Shown: piece after piece, positions 17,123 through 26,192 of the stretch
Layout: every line of letters starts with the position of its first letter
Numbering within the stretch: position 1 is the first letter of the stretch
DNA from: Verrucomicrobiota bacterium
GTDB lineage: Bacteria > Verrucomicrobiota > Verrucomicrobiia > Limisphaerales > VHDF01
NCBI GenBank assembly: GCA_016871495.1
Contig: VHDF01000028.1
Location: 1 to 54,432 of the forward strand
Reading direction: 5' to 3'
DNA: 54,432 nucleotides
The notes under the pieces: model-generated
What the model was told of the DNA's origin: nothing
The model's database searches: none
The model's input: only the letters and a program-made list of their open reading frames with translations
Made by a program: the position numbers and the translations under genes

Positions 17123-20100
17123 TCATCGTTCTACCGTGAAATCAATTGGGTTGTGCCGGGAGCCCAAAGTGGGGGCATGGTTGGTGGAGAGGGAAGTGTT
17201 TTTGGAGGTTTGATGAAGGAAGACTCGGAAGCCGGAACCTTGGGCCAGAGGCTCGAAGATCAGGGGCAATTTTTGGAAGGGGTCGAGGCGGAGTTCAGGT
17301 CGGCTGGGAGGAGGGAGCGCGTCGAGGGTTGTTGGAAGCCGGCCGTGCTTGAGGCGAAACTCCTCGATTTCCAAACCGACGCGGGCACATCGAAGCCGGC
17401 CAGCCAGGGTCCCATGCAAGATCAGTTCACCTTCGGAGATCGTGCCCAAGTAATCAGCTCCTGGGAGCCAGTGAGAGCCCGTGGCCGGTTCGAGTTTGAC
17501 CAAAGCCTCGCGGGCTGCTGGCCAATCAAGAAGGGACAACTCCTTGAGGCGAATTACGCGATGGAGGCAAGAGGAAAGATCCCGATCGGAGAGGCCGGTG
17601 AAGTTTCCGACATTCCACCGGAAGGCGTCGATGTTCGAGGTCATGGGGAGGACCGGCACGCCCCTGCGCAACATTCCCGGACCATTTTCTCGAACCAAGA
17701 TGGCGTAAGTTCCCATACTGTCGGCTAAGTTGCCCAGGAAACCCGGAGTTGCGTAGTCGGGTAGAGCTGCCCTCAAGCGTTGAAGCGTCATGGCGGGAAG
17801 CCGGTGCTGACTCAAGAGCCGCTCCATCAAATTGAGAGCCTGGCTCTGCCATCCTCGGTGCAGGTAGATTCCGGGCCAGTCCGGGGAGTTCGCGAACATG
17901 TCTCCGATCCGCAACTGGGCGGCAATCAGGTCCACCGCCTCTTCCAGTCGACCCTGGTCCATGCGAACGGCGGCCGCGAGGAGCAGGGGTTCCTGGAGTT
18001 TGAAAAAGTGGACTGAGGGATTGTCCACAAGGGAGTACTCGGACTTGGGGAATTCAATGCCGGTGAGAGCTGCGGCGTCGCGAAAGAGTTCCAGGCAGCG
18101 CGCGTTCTGGTCGATCTCGGGGCCAAGCTGAGCGAGACGCGCGGATGAGAAAGGTTTGTGCCGGAAGGGAACCTCGTCGTTTTGGTAGCGTGCGGTGGAC
18201 CATTTTCGCAGGGGCGTGAGTTGAGTTGCCGCTTGATCAAGCAGGGGCCGGGCGTTGGCCTCGGCCGGAACACGGAGTTTCGTGTGAGCCAAGTCCTTGA
18301 AGTGGCGGGGCATGCTCAACGAGCGCATTCTTGCGAAAGGCTCTCCCAGCGCATGTTTCCACCAGGCTCGGTGGATGAGGAGCGCGGCGACCGATAAAGC
18401 GGCCAAGCCGAAGGGGATGGAATAAAGTTTGGGCCATCGCCAGAAGCGGAAGGTGAAGGCGGCCAGGGTTGTCTTTCGGTCAGGCCTGACGAGTGCGGAC
18501 TTTCGGAAACCCTCCGAGGCAATCAGCCGAAATTGGGAAAGCAACTTCCGCTTGGCAGAGAGGCCAAAGCCAAGCGACCATGGGAGGCTGATCACGAGCA
18601 ACAAGAAAGGAATGTAAGGGAACCAAGGGGGGGTCCGGGAGAGCAAGACTGCCATGCTCGTGGCCGCGGCGGAAAGGACAGCCGTGAGGACCAACGGTGC
18701 CACCAAAACGCTCACGATGGTCTGATTGACGGCGATTTGGGAGGTTTTCCGAGTGAGAGCATTCCAAAGGGCCACCCAGCGCACAGCCCAGGCATCGACC
18801 ACGACCAGGACCAGCCGGGCGGCCAATCCGCCCAAGGCCACATTCCGCTCGGTTTCGTTCGTCACGGTACGCCAGACGACCGTGGTGGTGAGCAGGATAT
18901 CCGCGGCCGCCAGGCACAGCACGGGTTTGAGAAATATGGTCTGCAGAGCCAGACGATGTCCGTGAACGAATTCCCGAACTTCGACTGGAGTGGTGAGAAG
19001 CAATTCCAGGGCTCCGGTGCGGCGATCCTCGCCCAGCCGAAGGCAGGCCTCGGTGCCCCACCAGATTTTCAAGACCCCGTAGAGCAACCAGAAGAGGAAG
19101 TAGAGAAAGCCCCACGCCATCATGAGCGAAGTATGGGCTGCCAGCAGTGGGCACCAAATCGCTGCCATGCTGAGGACGAACCACCAAGCGTATTGAGTCT
19201 TGCGTTGATGACGCCCGGCCAGCCAGAGGAAAGGATTCTGGTCGAGGAGGGTGGGGCGCCGTTGCCGCCGTGAGTTCCCTTCGCCATAACTCCAGCGGTC
19301 GGCGAATTGCTGCCACTTCATTCGGCGCGGGCTGGGAGGCGTTCCCCGGGCGGCCAAGGGCAAGACACGCGAGGCGAACCACAGCAGGGTCCAGCCCGTG
19401 GCATGTCCAAAGGCCAAATTGGACAGAAACCTCGGTTCCAAAAAAGTTGCGATTGTCATCCCGCCTTGCGCCGTTTCGATGGCGATGATGAGGGAGGCAA
19501 TCGGGCTGAGATCTACGATTCCGCTGGACCAAAACCCGAGAAACAGGTTGTTGGGGGAGGCCAGGAGAAACGCGGCGAGAAGGGGGCCGAACAGGACCAG
19601 CAACACCAAGCCCAGGGCCGAAAGGGTGGCGCGGCGGCCGTCCACGCTCAAGGCGGACGCCAGCGCGGCGCATGCGAGGGAGAGAAACAGCGCATTGGCC
19701 CAGACCAGGCCCATGCGGAACACGTCCGAAAGCCGGATTCCTCCCAGCAGGAGCGCGATGGCGAGAACGGGGAGCAGACTGAGGATGGCGTAGAGCGCCC
19801 CCAGAGCACGGGCGGCGATCTTGCCGAGCACGATATCATGTCCTCGAAGGCTGGTGAGAAAAAGCAGTCCGAGAGTTCCTTCCCGCTTTTCCAAGCTCAG
19901 GTTGTCGGCAAATGCGAGACCGATGGTGGTGCAGAGAATGAATGCCCCCACGGCCAGCATCGAGAAGAGCATGCGGGCTTGGGAGGCAGGCCCCGAGGCG
20001 GAGCCCTCGAAGAAAAGGACGACCACCAGGACGGCCATGCCCCAGAGCGCACCGATCGAACGGTTGTGGTAAACTCGCGGTTCTCGAGCCGCGGCCGCCA

Positions 20101-20131
20101 GTTCCCGGGACACAATGGGGAGCGCCGTCAT
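17123..20131 (-). CDS. ABC-2-type permease fused to a large soluble C-terminal domain
   Basis: The product is 1002 aa from the ATG at 20131 (a GTG 12 nt upstream is also possible). The first 600 or so residues hold two permease-like halves with many hydrophobic segments. The opening TALPIVSRELAAAAREPRVY and FADNLSLEKREGTLGLL resemble the coupling region of ABC-2 permeases; a second such element is EDRRTGALELLLTTPV near 370. The last 400 residues are soluble and helical, and resemble secreted proteins that follow such permeases in PVC genomes (EIEEFRLKHGRLPTTLDAL, a motif also seen in pseudopilin-like proteins). No ATPase gene is adjacent. The substrate is unknown. It lies between the LacI regulator and dxr, about 112 nt from each. 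Confidence 0.78.
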   Translation of the reverse strand: MTALPIVSRELAAAAREPRVYHNRSIGALWGMAVLVVVLFFEGSASGPASQARMLFSMLAVGAFILCTTIGLAFADNLSLEKREGTLGLLFLTSLRGHDIVLGKIAARALGALYAILSLLPVLAIALLLGGIRLSDVFRMGLVWANALFLSLACAALASALSVDGRRATLSALGLVLLVLFGPLLAAFLLASPNNLFLGFWSSGIVDLSPIASLIIAIETAQGGMTIATFLEPRFLSNLAFGHATGWTLLWFASRVLPLAARGTPPSPRRMKWQQFADRWSYGEGNSRRQRRPTLLDQNPFLWLAGRHQRKTQYAWWFVLSMAAIWCPLLAAHTSLMMAWGFLYFLFWLLYGVLKIWWGTEACLRLGEDRRTGALELLLTTPVEVREFVHGHRLALQTIFLKPVLCLAAADILLTTTVVWRTVTNETERNVALGGLAARLVLVVVDAWAVRWVALWNALTRKTSQIAVNQTIVSVLVAPLVLTAVLSAAATSMAVLLSRTPPWFPYIPFLLLVISLPWSLGFGLSAKRKLLSQFRLIASEGFRKSALVRPDRKTTLAAFTFRFWRWPKLYSIPFGLAALSVAALLIHRAWWKHALGEPFARMRSLSMPRHFKDLAHTKLRVPAEANARPLLDQAATQLTPLRKWSTARYQNDEVPFRHKPFSSARLAQLGPEIDQNARCLELFRDAAALTGIEFPKSEYSLVDNPSVHFFKLQEPLLLAAAVRMDQGRLEEAVDLIAAQLRIGDMFANSPDWPGIYLHRGWQSQALNLMERLLSQHRLPAMTLQRLRAALPDYATPGFLGNLADSMGTYAILVRENGPGMLRRGVPVLPMTSNIDAFRWNVGNFTGLSDRDLSSCLHRVIRLKELSLLDWPAAREALVKLEPATGSHWLPGADYLGTISEGELILHGTLAGRLRCARVGLEIEEFRLKHGRLPTTLDALPPPSRPELRLDPFQKLPLIFEPLAQGSGFRVFLHQTSKNTSLSTNHAPTLGSRHNPIDFTVER

Positions 20132-20242
20132 CCGGGGGACCACCCGAAGTCGGGACTGACGCGGCGTTCACTTTGGGAGGAAGAAGGCATGGGTGGAGGA
20201 GGAAAACCACAATGGACACCTTCGTCCCCGGTGTTCGGTTGT

Positions 20243-21298
20243 TTAGGGAGGTGGGGCGGTGCTGGCGCGGGCGATGAGCTCACAAGGCAATCGTTTGGAT
20301 TCCACTCGGTGACCTTCCAATTGTTTGAGCAGTAAATCGACCGCGGCGGTGCCGAGGCTGAATTTCGGCAGGTGCATGGTGGTGAGGGGCGAGGGTAGTT
20401 TATCGCTGAAATGAAAATTGCCGGCGCCGACGACGGAGACCTGGCGGGGGACGGAAATGCCTTGTTGGGTCAGCACCGACATGACTCCGGCGGCAACCAT
20501 ATCGTTGATGGCCACGATGGCGGTGGCCGCACAGCGTTCATGCAGAAATTGCAGGGCGGCGGCTTCGCCCTCCTCCATCGACGTGCCCGCATTGTAGAGG
20601 CATTTGTCGTCCTGGGTGAGCCCGGCTTCCCGCAGAGCCCGGCGATAGCCTTCGTAGCGTTCCTGCGATTGCGGGGACACGACGGGTCCTGCGAAGAAGG
20701 CGATGTGTCGGTGGCCCAATTCGAGCAAGTGTCGGGTGGCGCGTTCGCCGGCCTGAAGGTCGCCACACTCGACATTCGGAAAGTCGGCGCAGAAAAGGGC
20801 TCGCTGGCCGAGGACGACAGCGGGTGTGCCCTGGGCGGCGAGGAATTGGTAGACGGGCGCCTGGGCAGCGAGGCGGTACACGGGCGCCACCAGGAATCCA
20901 TCCGCGTTGCGCGCAAAGAATCCGCGAAGGACTTGCTCTTCTCGTTCCGCCCTCTGCAGGGTTTGACCCACCAACAGGTGATAGCCCCGGGCGTGGGCCT
21001 CCTCCTCGATGCCGGAAAGGACACGAATCCAATAGGGATGGGAGAGCGAGGGCAGGACGACGCCGAGCAAACGAGTGCGGGTATTGCGCAAGCTCGCGGC
21101 GGCGGAGTTGGGCACGTAACCCATTTGCTGGGCGAGCAATTTGATTTTGGATTTCGTGGCGCTTGAAATATCAGGCTCGTCTCGCATGGCTTTCGAGACG
21201 GTCATGATGGAAACCTTGGCGCGCGAGGCGATGTCCAGCAGCCGCACGCGGGCCAGGTTTCGCCGGGGACGGGGTGGAGTGGGGGACGCCTCAGACAT
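20243..21298 (-). CDS. LacI-family transcriptional regulator
   Basis: The product is 351 aa from the ATG at 21298. An N-terminal helix-turn-helix ([21 protein letters not shown]) with the LacI hinge region ([20 protein letters not shown]) is followed by a periplasmic-binding-protein-like sensor domain ([20 protein letters not shown]...[15 protein letters not shown]). Such proteins repress or activate sugar-use operons in response to a small ligand; neither the ligand nor an operator can be named from the sequence. Its start overlaps the end of nadK by 8 nt, which suggests coupled translation even though a link between nadK and a sugar regulator is not obvious. Confidence 0.93.
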   Translation of the reverse strand: MSEASPTPPRPRRNLARVRLLDIASRAKVSIMTVSKAMRDEPDISSATKSKIKLLAQQMGYVPNSAAASLRNTRTRLLGVVLPSLSHPYWIRVLSGIEEEAHARGYHLLVGQTLQRAEREEQVLRGFFARNADGFLVAPVYRLAAQAPVYQFLAAQGTPAVVLGQRALFCADFPNVECGDLQAGERATRHLLELGHRHIAFFAGPVVSPQSQERYEGYRRALREAGLTQDDKCLYNAGTSMEEGEAAALQFLHERCAATAIVAINDMVAAGVMSVLTQQGISVPRQVSVVGAGNFHFSDKLPSPLTTMHLPKFSLGTAAVDLLLKQLEGHRVESKRLPCELIARASTAPPP

Positions 21299-22175
21299 GG
21301 CCGCCGCTCCAATGGAGTTTGCGCCGGAGGGTTTCGAAGAAGGAAGTTCCGGAGGGGTAGAGCAGGCGCAGCCGGCGCCGGCTGCGGCGAACGTGGACAC
21401 GGTCGTCGTGGCCCAGGTTGAGACTGACCTGACCGTCGGCCGTCAGAATGGCGGAAGGGCGGGTGGAGTGAACCGTCACGGTCAGCACCTTATCCAGACC
21501 GATGACCACCGACCGATTGGAGAGCGTGTGGGGGCAGATCGGGGTGATCATGAAGACGGGCGCATCGGGTGCGACGATGGCGCCACCGGCCGAAAGCGAG
21601 TAGGCGGTGGAGCCTGTGGGGGAGCTGATGATCAGCCCGTCACACCGGTAGCGGGTGAGCGGCTGATGATCAACCGCGACATCGAGTTCGACCATGCGCG
21701 AAGCGCCAGACCGGTTGATGACCAGGTCGTTGAGGGCGCGAAAGACGGGGCTTCGGTTTCCGGCCTCGATGCGACCCGTGATGAGGGGGCGCGAATCCAT
21801 CAGGAACTCGCCCTGCCAGACCTGCCGCAGGATGCGCGGAAGATCACTGGCCACCACGGCGGTGAGAAAGCCGAGATTGCCGATATTGATTCCGAGGACC
21901 GGGGTGTCGAGTCCATCGAGTTCTCGAGCGACCCGGAGCATGGTGCCATCGCCGCCCATGACGAGCAGAAGGTCGCACGCGGCCGCGAGGCTCCGGGTAT
22001 CGGGATGGGTGGGAAGGTTCAGCCGGGCGAGGGCCGCGGTGGCGGCATCGGCCAAAGGCTCGCGCCCGGCGCTAGCGACGAGCTTGCAAGCCTGCCGCGC
22101 TACTCTCGGGGCGTCCGATTTCTCGGCGTTGGCGATGAGCCCCACCTTCAGGATTGTGTCAGCCAGTTTTCTCAA
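21291..22175 (-). CDS. nadK: NAD kinase
   Basis: The product is about 294 aa if the TTG at 22175 is used; a GTG at 22145 would also serve, and no ATG is available. NadK phosphorylates NAD to NADP. Motifs seen are the GGDGTMLR nucleotide site, [20 protein letters not shown], and [18 protein letters not shown] with the following [12 protein letters not shown]. The gene overlaps the end of tlyA by about 17 nt with the chosen start and overlaps the LacI gene by 8 nt, giving a tightly packed tlyA-nadK-lacI run. The length is normal for bacterial NAD kinases. Confidence 0.93.
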   Translation of the reverse strand: MRKLADTILKVGLIANAEKSDAPRVARQACKLVASAGREPLADAATAALARLNLPTHPDTRSLAAACDLLLVMGGDGTMLRVARELDGLDTPVLGINIGNLGFLTAVVASDLPRILRQVWQGEFLMDSRPLITGRIEAGNRSPVFRALNDLVINRSGASRMVELDVAVDHQPLTRYRCDGLIISSPTGSTAYSLSAGGAIVAPDAPVFMITPICPHTLSNRSVVIGLDKVLTVTVHSTRPSAILTADGQVSLNLGHDDRVHVRRSRRRLRLLYPSGTSFFETLRRKLHWSGGHV

Positions 22176-22950
22176 GCCAGACCAGGAATTCTTTATTGCC
22201 GGCAGGGCCGAGTATTGGGGATTCGACCACCCCACGCCAGCTCAACCGCGCGTCTTGAACCGTCCAGCTTTGGAGTTCTCTCAAGATACGGTCGTGAATG
22301 GCGGCATCACGAATCACGCCGGCGCCTTTGCTGGCCTCGGCGCGTCCGGCCTCGAATTGAGGTTTGACGAGGGCCACCACTTTCGCGGCGTTGTCGAGCA
22401 GAGGGATGAGCGGGGGCAAAATGAGTTTAAGAGAGATGAACGAGCAATCCGCGACGGCCCACCTGAAAGGTTGAAAAGGCTGGGGAAAGGAATGGGGGCT
22501 GAGATTCCGGGCGTTGGTCTTTTCCATGACCACGACCCGGGGATCCTGCCGGAGCTTCCAGGCCAGCTGGCCATGGCCCACGTCGACGGCGTAGACGCGG
22601 GCGGCACCGTGCTGGAGCAGGCAATCGGTGAAGCCGCCCGTCGAAGCCCCAAGATCCAGCGCGGAAGCCTCAGCGGGCGACAATTGGAAATGACGAAGCG
22701 CGTGTTCGAGTTTGAGTCCGCCCCGGCTGACATAGCGTTCCGGGCTCTCCAATTCGATCGCGTCGGAGAGGTGCACCCAGTCGCTTGGCTTTTGGGCGCG
22801 GCGCCCTTTCACACGGACCTGTCCGGCCAGGATGGCGATTTGGGCTTTCTCGCGGCTGGGGAGAAGCGCCAGGGCGACGAGCGCCTGGTCGAGACGGAGT
22901 CGCGAGGACCGGTTGGAGGCGGGAGGCTTGGGGCTTGGAGTCGGGTTCAC
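22159..22950 (-). CDS. tlyA: TlyA-family rRNA 2'-O-methyltransferase
   Basis: The product is 263 aa. TlyA methylates ribose 2'-OH groups of 16S and 23S rRNA, affecting capreomycin sensitivity in mycobacteria; it was formerly annotated as hemolysin A. The N-terminal S4 RNA-binding domain ([21 protein letters not shown], about 17-80) is followed by an FtsJ/RrmJ-type SAM methyltransferase with [24 protein letters not shown] and [11 protein letters not shown]. The start is the ATG at 22950. It heads the tlyA-nadK-lacI run, with repeat R1 in the 312 nt upstream. Confidence 0.94.
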   Translation of the reverse strand: MNPTPSPKPPASNRSSRLRLDQALVALALLPSREKAQIAILAGQVRVKGRRAQKPSDWVHLSDAIELESPERYVSRGGLKLEHALRHFQLSPAEASALDLGASTGGFTDCLLQHGAARVYAVDVGHGQLAWKLRQDPRVVVMEKTNARNLSPHSFPQPFQPFRWAVADCSFISLKLILPPLIPLLDNAAKVVALVKPQFEAGRAEASKGAGVIRDAAIHDRILRELQSWTVQDARLSWRGVVESPILGPAGNKEFLVWLEKTG

Positions 22951-23080
22951 GTGGCGCCCGCGATGGATTCCTCACGCCCTGGCCCGGAAATTTCATACCC
23001 CTTCTGCTGCGACTTGCTGCGAGCCCGACTGGCGTTGTTGGCCTCGCTTTCCTCACCGGTCAGTATGTTCTCATACATCC

Positions 23081-23244
23081 CTGTCTGCTGTAGCGCAGGC
23101 TGCCCAGCCTGCGGGGCGACGAAGGAAACCAAGCGTGTGGAGAGCATGGAAGGGCCTGGTTCTTCACCCGCCGGGCCGCCGGGCAGTCGGCGATACGGCA
23201 GGCTGGGCAGCCTGCGCCACACGACAAACAACTTCGGGATGCAC
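23081..23244 (+). repeat. MITE-like repeat R1, copy 1 (truncated left end)
   Basis: This sits in the 312-bp gap 22951-23262, which otherwise holds no gene. The segment is nearly identical to 34141-34307, with one 3-nt length difference. It starts at the CTGTCTGCTGTAGCGCAGGC block and contains inverted repeats CAGGCTGCCCAGCCTG (23096-23111) and CAGGCTGGGCAGCCTG (23199-23214). It ends CTTCGGGATGCAC. A shortened left end (TACATCC) directly precedes it. Stop-free frames across it produce spurious Ala/Arg-rich ORFs. Confidence 0.85.
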
Positions 23245-23262
23245 GGTGGTGTTCCCCAAGAC

Positions 23263-23727
23263 CTATTTGGGAGCATTCAACTGGCGCAGCGTATCGTAAT
23301 ACGTGCTCAGAAAAATGGAGTTGTCGGCGATGGCTTTCTGCACGACGCCGCTCAGATTGAGCAGATCGGTGGGGTGGATCACGGCGTGAACGCTTTGCTG
23401 GAAGCCCTGCATGGGGTTCATGGTCTGAAAGTCGCTTCCGATGAGGAGGACGGTCGCGTGCCGTCTCAGATTCATGGGCATGGTCTGGAGCGTGCGCAGG
23501 GAGATGTTTTCCTCGGGACTGCTGCACTGGAAGCACTCCTCCAGGACGACCAGCTGATACTGAATCTGCGCGAAGCGCATGATGAAGTCTTCGTGGGTCA
23601 GCGGCGTGTGGATCTTGTATTCCAGTTCGTTCAACACCGTTTGGGCGATGGAGAGGTAATCCGGAGTCGTCAGGGCCAGCAGCGCCGGCTTGTCTTCAGG
23701 ACGGATGAATTCGAATTCGAGGGACAT
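23263..23727 (-). CDS. Small conserved-looking protein of the pilT cluster, unknown function
   Basis: The product is 154 aa from the ATG at 23727. I do not recognise the family. It is acidic and soluble, begins MSLEFEFIRPEDKPALLAL, has one CFQC pair near residue 65, and has no signal or membrane segment. It begins 23 nt after the stop of the second pilT-like gene and reads in normal codons, so it is probably the third gene of that operon and may act with the pilus retraction ATPases. The upstream open frame runs into pilT1 only because no stop happens to occur; see the rejected list. Confidence 0.75.
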   Translation of the reverse strand: MSLEFEFIRPEDKPALLALTTPDYLSIAQTVLNELEYKIHTPLTHEDFIMRFAQIQYQLVVLEECFQCSSPEENISLRTLQTMPMNLRRHATVLLIGSDFQTMNPMQGFQQSVHAVIHPTDLLNLSGVVQKAIADNSIFLSTYYDTLRQLNAPK

Positions 23728-23750
23728 GGCGGGGGCGGGGTGGGGAACGG

Positions 23751-24986
23751 CTAGAGTTTGAGTTTGAGCGCGCCGGGAATGGCGGGAGCAGGACCCTTCT
23801 TGGCGGCTTCTTCCTTGGCTCTGGCCTTCTCCTCTTCCTCGGTTTTCATTTTGAGATTGCTGAGCGAGGAAGTTTGTTCCCCGCGTCGCTTCTTGATGTT
23901 GTCGATGCCGCGGGTGGTCGGGCCGCGTTTTGAGCAATACAGCAAGGCGGTTTCCTCCGTGATGGCGCCTTGTTCGTAAGCGTCCATGCAGGCTTGGTCG
24001 AACGTGCGCCAGCCGAACGTATAAGCGGCCTCGACGATTTCGTAGAAGCTTTTGCCCTCGCTCTCGCCCTGGACGATGCTGTCCTTGATCCGGATGTTGG
24101 AGCCCATGATTTCGAGGAGCGCCTGGCGTCCTCCTCCGATTTTGGGTGCCAGTCGCTGGCTGACCACCCAGCGGAGTGTGTCCGCCAGGCGGAGGCGGAT
24201 TTGCTCCTGTTCGTCGGTTTCGAACATGCCCAGAATACGGTTGATCGTCTGCCTGGCGTCGATGGTGTGCAACGTGCTCATGACGAGGTGGCCGGTTTCG
24301 GCGGCGCTCAGTCCGAGTTCGACGGTTTCGCGGTCGCGCATTTCGCCGACCAGAATGATCTTGGGCGCCTGGCGAAGCGCGGCACGCAGGCCGCTGGAAA
24401 ACTTGTCGAAGTCCGTGCCCATTTCGCGCTGATTGAACGTGGCCTTTTTCTGCGGGTGAACGAATTCCACGGGGTCTTCGAGGGTGACGATGTGGATGGA
24501 CTTGGTTTCGTTGATCTCGTTGAGGAGGGCGGCCAGGGTCGTGGATTTGCCGGATCCGGTGGCCCCGGTCACGAGGATGAGGCCGGTCTTCTCCTTCGCC
24601 ATGTTGTGGAAGGTGTCCGGGAGCTTGAGGTCGCCGAGGGTTGGGATCTTGGTGTTGAGTTTGCGGAGCACGATCGAGTAGTGGCCGCGTTGGGAGAAGA
24701 TGTTGACGCGGAAACGGGCCTTGCCGGTCAGCGAGTAGGAGGCGTCGCAGGAGCCGGTGCGCAGGAGATCTTCCGTCAACCATCGTGATCCATTGACCAG
24801 ATTGAAGGCGATGGTCTCGGTTTGAAACGGGGTTAGTTTTTCCACCGGAGGGACGATCGGCACGGGGACCAATTGAACGGAGCTCTCCACCTGCAGCGGC
24901 TTGTCGACGGTGATGTTGAGGTCGGAGACATCCTTGTTGGAATCCAGCATCGTGCCGAGCACGTAATCGAGTTCGTTGCGGCGCAT
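23751..24986 (-). CDS. PilT/PilU-type twitching motility ATPase, second copy
   Basis: The product is 411 aa. It belongs to the PilT/GspE hexameric ATPases that depolymerise type IV pili from the cytoplasmic side. The N-terminal PAS-like domain (about 1-110) precedes Walker A GATGSGKSTT, the Asp box (VTLEDPVEFVH), Walker B KIILVGEMRD with the AIRNLIRE-like C-terminal region, and the His box ETGHLVMSTLHT. The last 60 residues are a charged Lys/Glu-rich tail (EEEEKARAKEEAAKK), unusual for PilT. It starts 50 nt downstream of the corrected pilT1 stop. PilU identity is possible but cannot be settled by eye. Confidence 0.9.
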   Translation of the reverse strand: MRRNELDYVLGTMLDSNKDVSDLNITVDKPLQVESSVQLVPVPIVPPVEKLTPFQTETIAFNLVNGSRWLTEDLLRTGSCDASYSLTGKARFRVNIFSQRGHYSIVLRKLNTKIPTLGDLKLPDTFHNMAKEKTGLILVTGATGSGKSTTLAALLNEINETKSIHIVTLEDPVEFVHPQKKATFNQREMGTDFDKFSSGLRAALRQAPKIILVGEMRDRETVELGLSAAETGHLVMSTLHTIDARQTINRILGMFETDEQEQIRLRLADTLRWVVSQRLAPKIGGGRQALLEIMGSNIRIKDSIVQGESEGKSFYEIVEAAYTFGWRTFDQACMDAYEQGAITEETALLYCSKRGPTTRGIDNIKKRRGEQTSSLSNLKMKTEEEEKARAKEEAAKKGPAPAIPGALKLKL

Positions 24987-25036
24987 GGCGGAGGGTGGAG
25001 TTCGGAGTGAGGCTTTGGAGTCTTGGGGTTGGCGGT

Positions 25037-26148
25037 TTACTCAACTTCGCCATTGGCTTTGGCTTCCTCTTGTTCCTGGGGGTGAGGAAGGGGAAAAACT
25101 TCTTTTTGTCCAGGGACTTGTCGAAAGCGTCGTGAGGAGCCACCCGTTTCATTTTGACGTGTTCCATGATGGCGTCGTCCAGGGGCTGGTTGCCGAGACG
25201 CTTGCCGACCTGGATCATGCCGGCAATCTGGTGCGTCTTGGCTTCGCGGATGAGGTTGCCGATGGCGGCGGTGACCACGAGGATTTCCAGGGCGGCGACG
25301 CGTCCCTTCTTGTCGATTCGTTTGAAGAGGTTTTGGGCGACCACACCGCGCAAGGCTTCGGACAAGCTGGCTCGGACCTTGTTTTGCTGTTCGGCCGGGA
25401 AGACGTCGATGATACGGTCGATCGTCTTGGCGGCGCTTTGGGTGTGAAGCGTTCCGAACACCAAGTGACCGGTGCTGGCGGCGGTGAGCGCCAGTTCGAT
25501 CGTCTCGAGATCGCGCATTTCGCCGACGAGGATGATGTCGGGGTCCTCGCGCAAGGCGCCTTTGAGGGCGGAGGCGAACGAGCGCGTGTGGAGGCCGACT
25601 TCGCGATGGTTGATGAGCGAGGCTTTGCTTTCGTGGACGAATTCGATCGGGTCCTCGACGGTGAGGATGTGGTCTTTCCGGTTCTTGTTCGCGTAATCCA
25701 CCATGGCGGCCAGGGTGGTGGACTTGCCGGAGCCGGTGGGGCCGGTCACCAGGACCAGGCCTTTGTGGAGCATGGAGAACTTCTTGAGTACCGGCGGCAG
25801 CGGGGCGTCGAACTTCTCGAAATCCTCGAAGGACAGCACCTTGCTGGGGATTTGGCGAAAGACCGCGGCGACGCCGTATTTCTGATTGAAAAAATTGGCG
25901 CGAAAGCGGGAAACGCCTGGAATCTCGTAGCCGAAATCGACATCGCCCGATTCTTCGTAAACCTTGATCTTATATTCCGGCGTGATTTCGTAAAGCATCG
26001 CCTTGAGAGCGTCGCTCTCGAGAGGCGGGTACTCGACGCGGAGCAATTCGCCGTTGATGCGGAGAATGGGCGGGTTGCCGGAGGAAAGATGGAGGTCCGA
26101 GGCTTTTTGCTCCATCATGAGGTTGAAGAAAGCGTCAATCTTGGCCAT
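25037..26148 (-). CDS. pilT: Twitching motility ATPase PilT, with an apparent C-terminal frameshift
   Basis: The start is the ATG at 26148 (MAKIDAFFNLMMEQKASDLHL). The complete PilT core is present: Walker A GPTGSGKSTT, Asp box LTVEDPIEFVHES, Walker B DIILVGEMRD, His box TGHLVFGTLHT and a C-terminal REAKTHQI segment. After residue 357 (..FFPFLTP) the frame as given runs on without a stop, through the whole next gene. If the G5 run at 25078-25082 had one more G, the frame would read QEQEEAKANGEVE and stop at TAA 25037-25039, giving 370 aa and a sensible acidic tail. I therefore infer a one-base indel, either an assembly error or a real mutation. It powers type IV pilus retraction. Confidence 0.85.
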
Positions 26149-26192
26149 AAGTCATTACGACTTGGTGTTGCTTCCATATCCAAGTCGGGTGT

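Noticed and set aside
21694-23754. 686-codon plus-strand open frame opposite nadK, tlyA and repeat R1
   Set aside because: It crosses two well-supported genes and a non-coding repeat and has no recognisable domain.
23263-26148. 961-codon open frame from pilT to the third gene, as one protein
   Set aside because: Residues about 358-807 are Arg/Pro/His-rich translation of the second pilT gene in a wrong frame; the real genes are three, with a probable one-base indel in the first.
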